From Nanohaloarchaea archaeon PL-Br10_U2g27 (GTDB taxonomy: Archaea > Nanohalarchaeota > Nanosalinia > Nanosalinales > Nanosalinaceae), in NCBI GenBank assembly GCA_001564035.1, contig LKMX01000004.1, positions 1 to 22,102 of the forward strand: DNA of 22,102 nt, given 5' to 3'. The position numbers and the translations under genes were made by a program. The notes under the pieces are model-generated. The model was given only the letters and a program-made list of their open reading frames with translations, made no database searches and was not told where the DNA came from. Numbering within the stretch: position 1 is the first letter of the stretch; each line of letters starts with the position of its first letter. Positions 19,775-22,102 of the stretch are shown here, piece after piece.

Positions 19775-20875
19775 TTAAACCTCCTCCTCTAATATGTCAA
19801 AGGCCTCGTTGATTTCTTCTTTATTCGTTGAGCCGAAGCATAACCTGACTTTTTGATCGCTTTCAGGCCCCATCGGCTCGCCAGGCACCATCGCAATACC
19901 TTTCTCAATCATATCCATGCAGAAGCTCCAAGAATCTTCTCCTACCTCAGGGAATGCGTATATAGCGCCCTCAGGCGCAACAAAATCCCAATCCAAGTTT
20001 TGCATTCTCTTGACTAGCAAATCCCTTCTCTCATGGTAGGCTCTCCTCATTTCCTTGACGTGAGAATCATGTTTTAAGGCCTCTACTGCGGCGTATTGCG
20101 ATATTCTTGGCGGGCAGGCCGTGGAAGCTCTTGAGACTTTAGCATACTGTTCCAAATTTTCAGGCCTATCTGCCACCCAGCCGGTTCTCCACCCGGTCAT
20201 TGCATGGTTCTTAGACATTGAGCCAATTATGCAGCTATCTGCGGTGTAGGCTGCTGGAGAATAATGTTCGACTCCGAAAGTCAGTCTATGATATACTTCA
20301 TCGGAAACCAGGAATGTATCATGTTTATCTGCGAACTCTCCGATTTCTCGGGCTTGATGTTCTGTTAAAACGTAGCCTGTCGGGTTTCCCGGCGTATTGA
20401 CTACTGCCAGATCCGCATCTCTTATTTCTTCTTTTGCTTCAGGCCTTAAATTCCTGTCACTGTCCCAGTACTGGACCTGGCTCCACCGGTTTTCTGAAAC
20501 CTCGCTAATCATTTTGTAAGGCCCCCAGCAAGGATCGTTAAACACCGCCTTATCCTCCTCCTCTAACCTTGCCGAGAAAACAGCGTATAAGGCTCCCATA
20601 CCCCCAGTCGTAATCATAACCTCCTCTGAACCAATATCGATACCTTTTTTCGTTGATTCTTCTCGTGCAGCCTCTTCTCTTAGTTTTTCCAGGCCTAGCA
20701 TCGGAGAGTAGCCTTGTTTGTTTTCAAGGCCTTTTTTGGCTGCTTTTTTTACGTGTTGAGGCGTATCAAAGCTTGGTTGGCCTATGTCGAATCTTATGCA
20801 GTTTTCTTGTTTTGAGGCCTTTTCCGATATTTTTCTGATTGACAGGCTGATATTTTGGACTCTCTCCCTGAACAT
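19775..20875 (-). CDS. Class I/II aminotransferase, probably aromatic
   Basis: 366 residues. It is a PLP-dependent fold-type I enzyme. In this operon the likely reaction is 4-hydroxyphenylpyruvate plus glutamate (or aspartate) to tyrosine. Motifs are FDIGQPSFDTP (29-39), ITTGGMGALYAV (88-99), VVNTPGNPTGYVL with N164, VSDEVYHRLTF with D192 and Y195, and GSMSKNHAMTGWRTGW with the PLP lysine K222. The substrate-carboxylate Arg lies in VRLCFG near the end. Family members include aspartate and other aminotransferases, so the assignment to aromatic substrates rests on the flanking tyrA and aroQ. Its start is two bases after the stop of the 109-residue gene, indicating cotranscription. Seven AGGCCT sites. 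Confidence 0.88.
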   Translation of the reverse strand: MFRERVQNISLSIRKISEKASKQENCIRFDIGQPSFDTPQHVKKAAKKGLENKQGYSPMLGLEKLREEAAREESTKKGIDIGSEEVMITTGGMGALYAVFSARLEEEDKAVFNDPCWGPYKMISEVSENRWSQVQYWDSDRNLRPEAKEEIRDADLAVVNTPGNPTGYVLTEHQAREIGEFADKHDTFLVSDEVYHRLTFGVEHYSPAAYTADSCIIGSMSKNHAMTGWRTGWVADRPENLEQYAKVSRASTACPPRISQYAAVEALKHDSHVKEMRRAYHERRDLLVKRMQNLDWDFVAPEGAIYAFPEVGEDSWSFCMDMIEKGIAMVPGEPMGPESDQKVRLCFGSTNKEEINEAFDILEEEV

Positions 20876-20877
20876 AA

Positions 20878-21207
20878 CTATTTTTTAGGGTTTAACTGGT
20901 TTAAAACATCCGTTAACGAGTTTGCTGTAAAAGATTCGTCGACCAGTTCTTTGTCGACAGCGTAGAATTCTTCTACATCATTCGGGAATTTTAGGCCTTC
21001 ATCGTTTTCATTTATTCTGAGGCAGCTGTGCCCATTTTCGTCAAGGACTCCGTCTCCCAGGTATATGTCGTATGAACCCTGTCTCCACACATAACTCTCG
21101 AACTCGTCGACATATGCTCTATCTTTAGTTACTGCCAAGATATAGTCTCCTGATTGAAGCTGTGAGAGCTCTTCCCGCCCTAAGGCCTGAACTTTTTCAA
21201 TATCCAT
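20878..21207 (-). CDS. Hypothetical protein heading the tyrosine operon
   Basis: 109 residues. No family is recognised. It is acidic and compact, with LQSGDYILAVTKDRAYVDEF (about 17-36), a strand-rich middle (SYDIYLGDGVLDENGHSCLRI, about 44-64) and a C-terminal helix. There is one cysteine and no membrane span. The start ATG is well supported by AGGTGA ten bases upstream. The stop is two bases before the aminotransferase start, so it is the first full-size gene of the operon. A role in tyrosine synthesis or its control is only a guess from position. Confidence 0.6.
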   Translation of the reverse strand: MDIEKVQALGREELSQLQSGDYILAVTKDRAYVDEFESYVWRQGSYDIYLGDGVLDENGHSCLRINENDEGLKFPNDVEEFYAVDKELVDESFTANSLTDVLNQLNPKK

Positions 21208-21214
21208 TAGTTTT

Positions 21215-21292
21215 TCACCTGTTCGAAAGCTTTGACGGCTGTTTCAAAGGTTTTTGATATTTTGATACCGGTTTAGTGGTTTTTTGTTTCAT
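21215..21292 (-). CDS. 25-residue basic leader ORF of the tyrosine operon
   Basis: ATG 21292 to TGA 21217. The peptide (MKQKTTKPVSKY...) is strongly basic, with eight Lys and one Arg and no acidic residue, which stands out in an acidic proteome. It has one tyrosine codon. AAGGTGA (21310-21304) lies 11 bases upstream of the ATG. Its last codons AGG TGA form the AGGTGA ribosome-binding site of the 109-residue gene, so translation of the two may be linked. An inverted repeat, CTTTGA/TCAAAG with an eight-base loop (21230-21249), lies inside the ORF. It is too short to be certain. Confidence 0.42.
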   Translation of the reverse strand: MKQKTTKPVSKYQKPLKQPSKLSNR

Positions 21293-21336
21293 TTTTTGAG
21301 TTATCACCTTGAGAGTAAAGATTTGGAACTCTAAGC

Positions 21337-21349
21337 AGTTTTTTTACCT
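21337..21349 (-). promoter_or_regulatory. Candidate promoter of the tyrosine operon
   Basis: On the minus strand GGTAAAAAAACTG resembles a TATA box. The predicted start near 21316 is about 24 bases upstream of the 25-residue leader ORF ATG and just before its SD. Confidence 0.4.
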
Positions 21350-21408
21350 AATAATAGTCGAGATGATAGCAATAGCTGATGGCACAAATCTACTGTTAGA
21401 AAGATTCT

Positions 21409-21474
21409 GAGGCCTAGCTCCGGTTAGGACTTTGCATATCGATAAAGCGTCCACCCTTTATTGTTGCTAGGCTC
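21409..21474. ncRNA. Candidate structured RNA element, strand uncertain
   Basis: The ends pair as a nine-base-pair helix with one bulged G: GAG/CTC plus CCTAGC/GCTAGG (21409-21418 with 21466-21474). Inside, GGA...TCC and CTTT...AAAG (21427-21433 with 21444-21452) form a second helix with a two-base bulge and a ten-base loop. The outer left arm contains an AGGCCT site. It lies in a 308-base gap between minus-strand genes (21208-21515). It is not a tRNA, because no T-arm is present. The rest of the gap holds the operon promoter, the leader ORF and a T/C-rich stretch after the 118-residue gene, and I see nothing else. Confidence 0.35.
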
Positions 21475-21515
21475 ATAGGCAAAGTAAGAAAAAAGAAAGT
21501 TTAAGAAAGGAGAGG

Positions 21516-21872
21516 TTAGTAAGGGAATTCGTTCATTGAAGTCTCATCGTTCTGTAAATTCCCGACGTACGTTTCACTTCCTCCGTAAGGCATCGCTTTC
21601 TCTCTACCTCCGTCAGTCCTTACTTTCCGGTCTCTTTCAAGATCTTCTTGATCATCGAAAAGCTCTGAAAAAGCGTCAACAGCCCGATCAACCGGATTAA
21701 ATATTCCAAAGTTGCCGTGACTGTAATCTCTTTCTCTAATCCCATAACCAGTTGTGTCCCTTGCTTCCTCTCGTGAAAAGCCTGAGTCTTGAAGGCCTAC
21801 TTCTACTTCTGGAGAGTCTTCGTATCCTCCTACAACATCGTGGATAGCTTTCCCTTTGTCAGAGTTCACCAT
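21516..21872 (-). CDS. Hypothetical protein, unrecognised
   Basis: 118 residues from ATG 21872. No family is recognised. It is hydrophilic, Gly/Asp/Glu/Arg-rich and probably partly disordered: KAIHDVVGGYEDSPEVEVG near the start, then FSREEARDTTGYGIRERDYS, NPVDRAVDAFSELFDDQEDLERDRK (a possible helix, about 59-83) and a tail ending MNEFPY. It has no membrane segment or cysteine. It has the best ribosome-binding site of the window, AAGGAGGTGA, eight bases before the ATG, so it is probably well translated. A T/C-rich tract follows the stop on the minus strand (21480-21512) and could terminate the transcript. Confidence 0.6.
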   Translation of the reverse strand: MVNSDKGKAIHDVVGGYEDSPEVEVGLQDSGFSREEARDTTGYGIRERDYSHGNFGIFNPVDRAVDAFSELFDDQEDLERDRKVRTDGGREKAMPYGGSETYVGNLQNDETSMNEFPY

Positions 21873-21875
21873 TCT

Positions 21876-21950
21876 TTATTTCACCTCCTTAGGCCTGTTT
21901 TCATGGTTTTCCGCGTTGTGCATAGTGTTGTGTGTAGTTTTGTTTGTCAT
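21876..21950 (-). CDS. 24-residue ORF upstream of the 118-residue gene
   Basis: ATG 21950 to TAA 21876, ending three bases before the next ATG. The peptide (MTNKTTHNTMHNAE...) is rich in Asn, Thr and His, unlike the acidic proteins around it. GAGGTGA 11 bases upstream is a good SD. The AAGGAGGTGA of the next gene overlaps its last codons. Its opening (MxxKTT) resembles that of the 25-residue leader ORF at 21292. It may be a translated leader or a chance ORF. Confidence 0.4.
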   Translation of the reverse strand: MTNKTTHNTMHNAENHENRPKEVK

Positions 21951-22102
21951 TTGAGCAATTTTCACCTCAAAAAGATTGAGTTTTTTTTGAAAAGAGAATC
22001 GCTGCCTTGCTTTTTTACAGCAGAAGCAGCAGCGATAGCAGCGCCAGCAGTAGAGAGATATCTAACCGGCTGTTTGAACAGAATGTGTTAACTGAGTAAA
22101 AC
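21951..22102. other. Unassigned end of window, GCAGCA-rich
   Basis: No complete gene is seen. A stretch of GCAGCA-type repeats (22020-22056) makes alanine-rich open frames on both strands. On the minus strand an open frame without ATG, GTG or TTG start runs 22087-21962 and ends with AGG TGA inside the ribosome-binding site of the 24-residue ORF, which could be the tail of a frameshifted gene. The evidence is insufficient to call one. Confidence 0.3.

Larger units (their letters stand above)
692..21896. repeat. Highly iterated palindrome AGGCCT (about 85 copies)
   Basis: By hand count the six-base palindrome AGGCCT occurs about 85 times across the window, in coding DNA of both strands and in spacers (for example 692, 713, 1086, 1098, 1822, 2160, 4445, 5424, 11547, 13050, 13730, 21410 and 21891). 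In genes it is read in all three frames, giving Arg-Pro, Gly-Leu or Ala within E/Q/K-A-x. Motif-free stretches longer than 650 bases are 1-691, 4451-5423, 10872-11546 and 13056-13729. Confidence 0.9.

Noticed and set aside
21312..21347. Plus-strand hairpin AGAGT/ACTCT followed by T run as a terminator
   Set aside because: There is no plus-strand gene upstream. The T run is better explained as the A-rich TATA box of the minus-strand tyrosine operon.
21361..21415. C/D-box small RNA (GATGATA ... CTGA) on the plus strand
   Set aside because: The C box match is only partial (ATGATAG), the internal D' and C' boxes would overlap, and the guide spacings are wrong (6 and about 24 bases).
21412..21472. 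tRNA gene (perfect 7-base-pair acceptor-like stem with TAGCTC...GGTTAGGAC)
   Set aside because: It is too short (61 bases), has no T-arm with a GTTCRA-type loop, and has a ten-base anticodon-like loop.
22020..22056. GCAGCA stretch as a short CRISPR or microsatellite array
   Set aside because: The units are imperfect and contiguous, with no spacers. It fits an alanine-coding or simple-sequence remnant.
21962..22087. Minus-strand alanine-rich frame ending at TGA 21962-21964
   Set aside because: It has no ATG, GTG or TTG start and is preceded by an in-frame stop. It is kept only as a possible frameshifted remnant.
21789..22091. 100-residue plus-strand ORF at the window end
   Set aside because: It overlaps the SD and start of the minus-strand 118-residue gene, has aromatic and hydrophobic composition unlike real proteins here, and its end is an artefact of GCAGCA repeats.

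Overview
The window looks like chromosome from a halophilic archaeon, most plausibly a DPANN nanohaloarchaeon. Archaeal traits are the L1-L10-L12 (P1) ribosomal stalk genes, an archaeal-type AlaRS, an archaeal-style type IA topoisomerase, TATA boxes centred about 26-29 bases ahead of start codons (leaderless-type promoters) and T-rich terminators. The proteins are rich in Asp/Glu, as expected for a salt-in lifestyle. DNA is moderately AT-rich and genes are packed tightly. The lineage call is inference; no rRNA or tRNA gene is present to test it.

Layout. (1) 1-2200: end of rpl1, rpl10, an antisense HTH/LAGLIDADG-like gene, then the P1 stalk gene under its own promoter. (2) 2200-5300: a DUF1704/MATCAP-like HExxxH metallopeptidase, a stomatin/SPFH protein and an orphan gene with a peculiar start. 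(3) 5387-10880: alaS, a membrane-anchored thioredoxin-fold protein, a conserved archaeal protein, a small winged-helix protein, a 59-aa coiled-coil protein, Hsp20, and a PD-(D/E)XK-like protein. (4) 10957-13419: an orphan, then an overlapping three-gene unit (orphan, YbaK-type editing protein, O6-alkylguanine-DNA alkyltransferase), then a bacterial-PH-domain membrane protein. (5) 13540-18522: an 18-codon leader ORF coupled to serS, a small membrane protein, a 413-aa orphan and topA. (6) 18553-21292, minus strand: a tyrosine-from-chorismate module (aminotransferase, prephenate dehydrogenase, chorismate mutase) behind a 109-aa orphan and a 25-aa basic leader ORF. (7) 21409-22102: a candidate structured RNA element, a 118-aa orphan with a strong ribosome-binding site and a 24-aa ORF before it.

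The most striking signal is not a gene. The palindrome AGGCCT occurs about 85 times (hand count), roughly once per 260 bases against about 4 expected by chance. It falls in all reading frames and in intergenic DNA. This resembles the highly iterated palindrome HIP1 of cyanobacteria. A few genes lack it.

No CRISPR array, insertion sequence, rRNA or tRNA was found.
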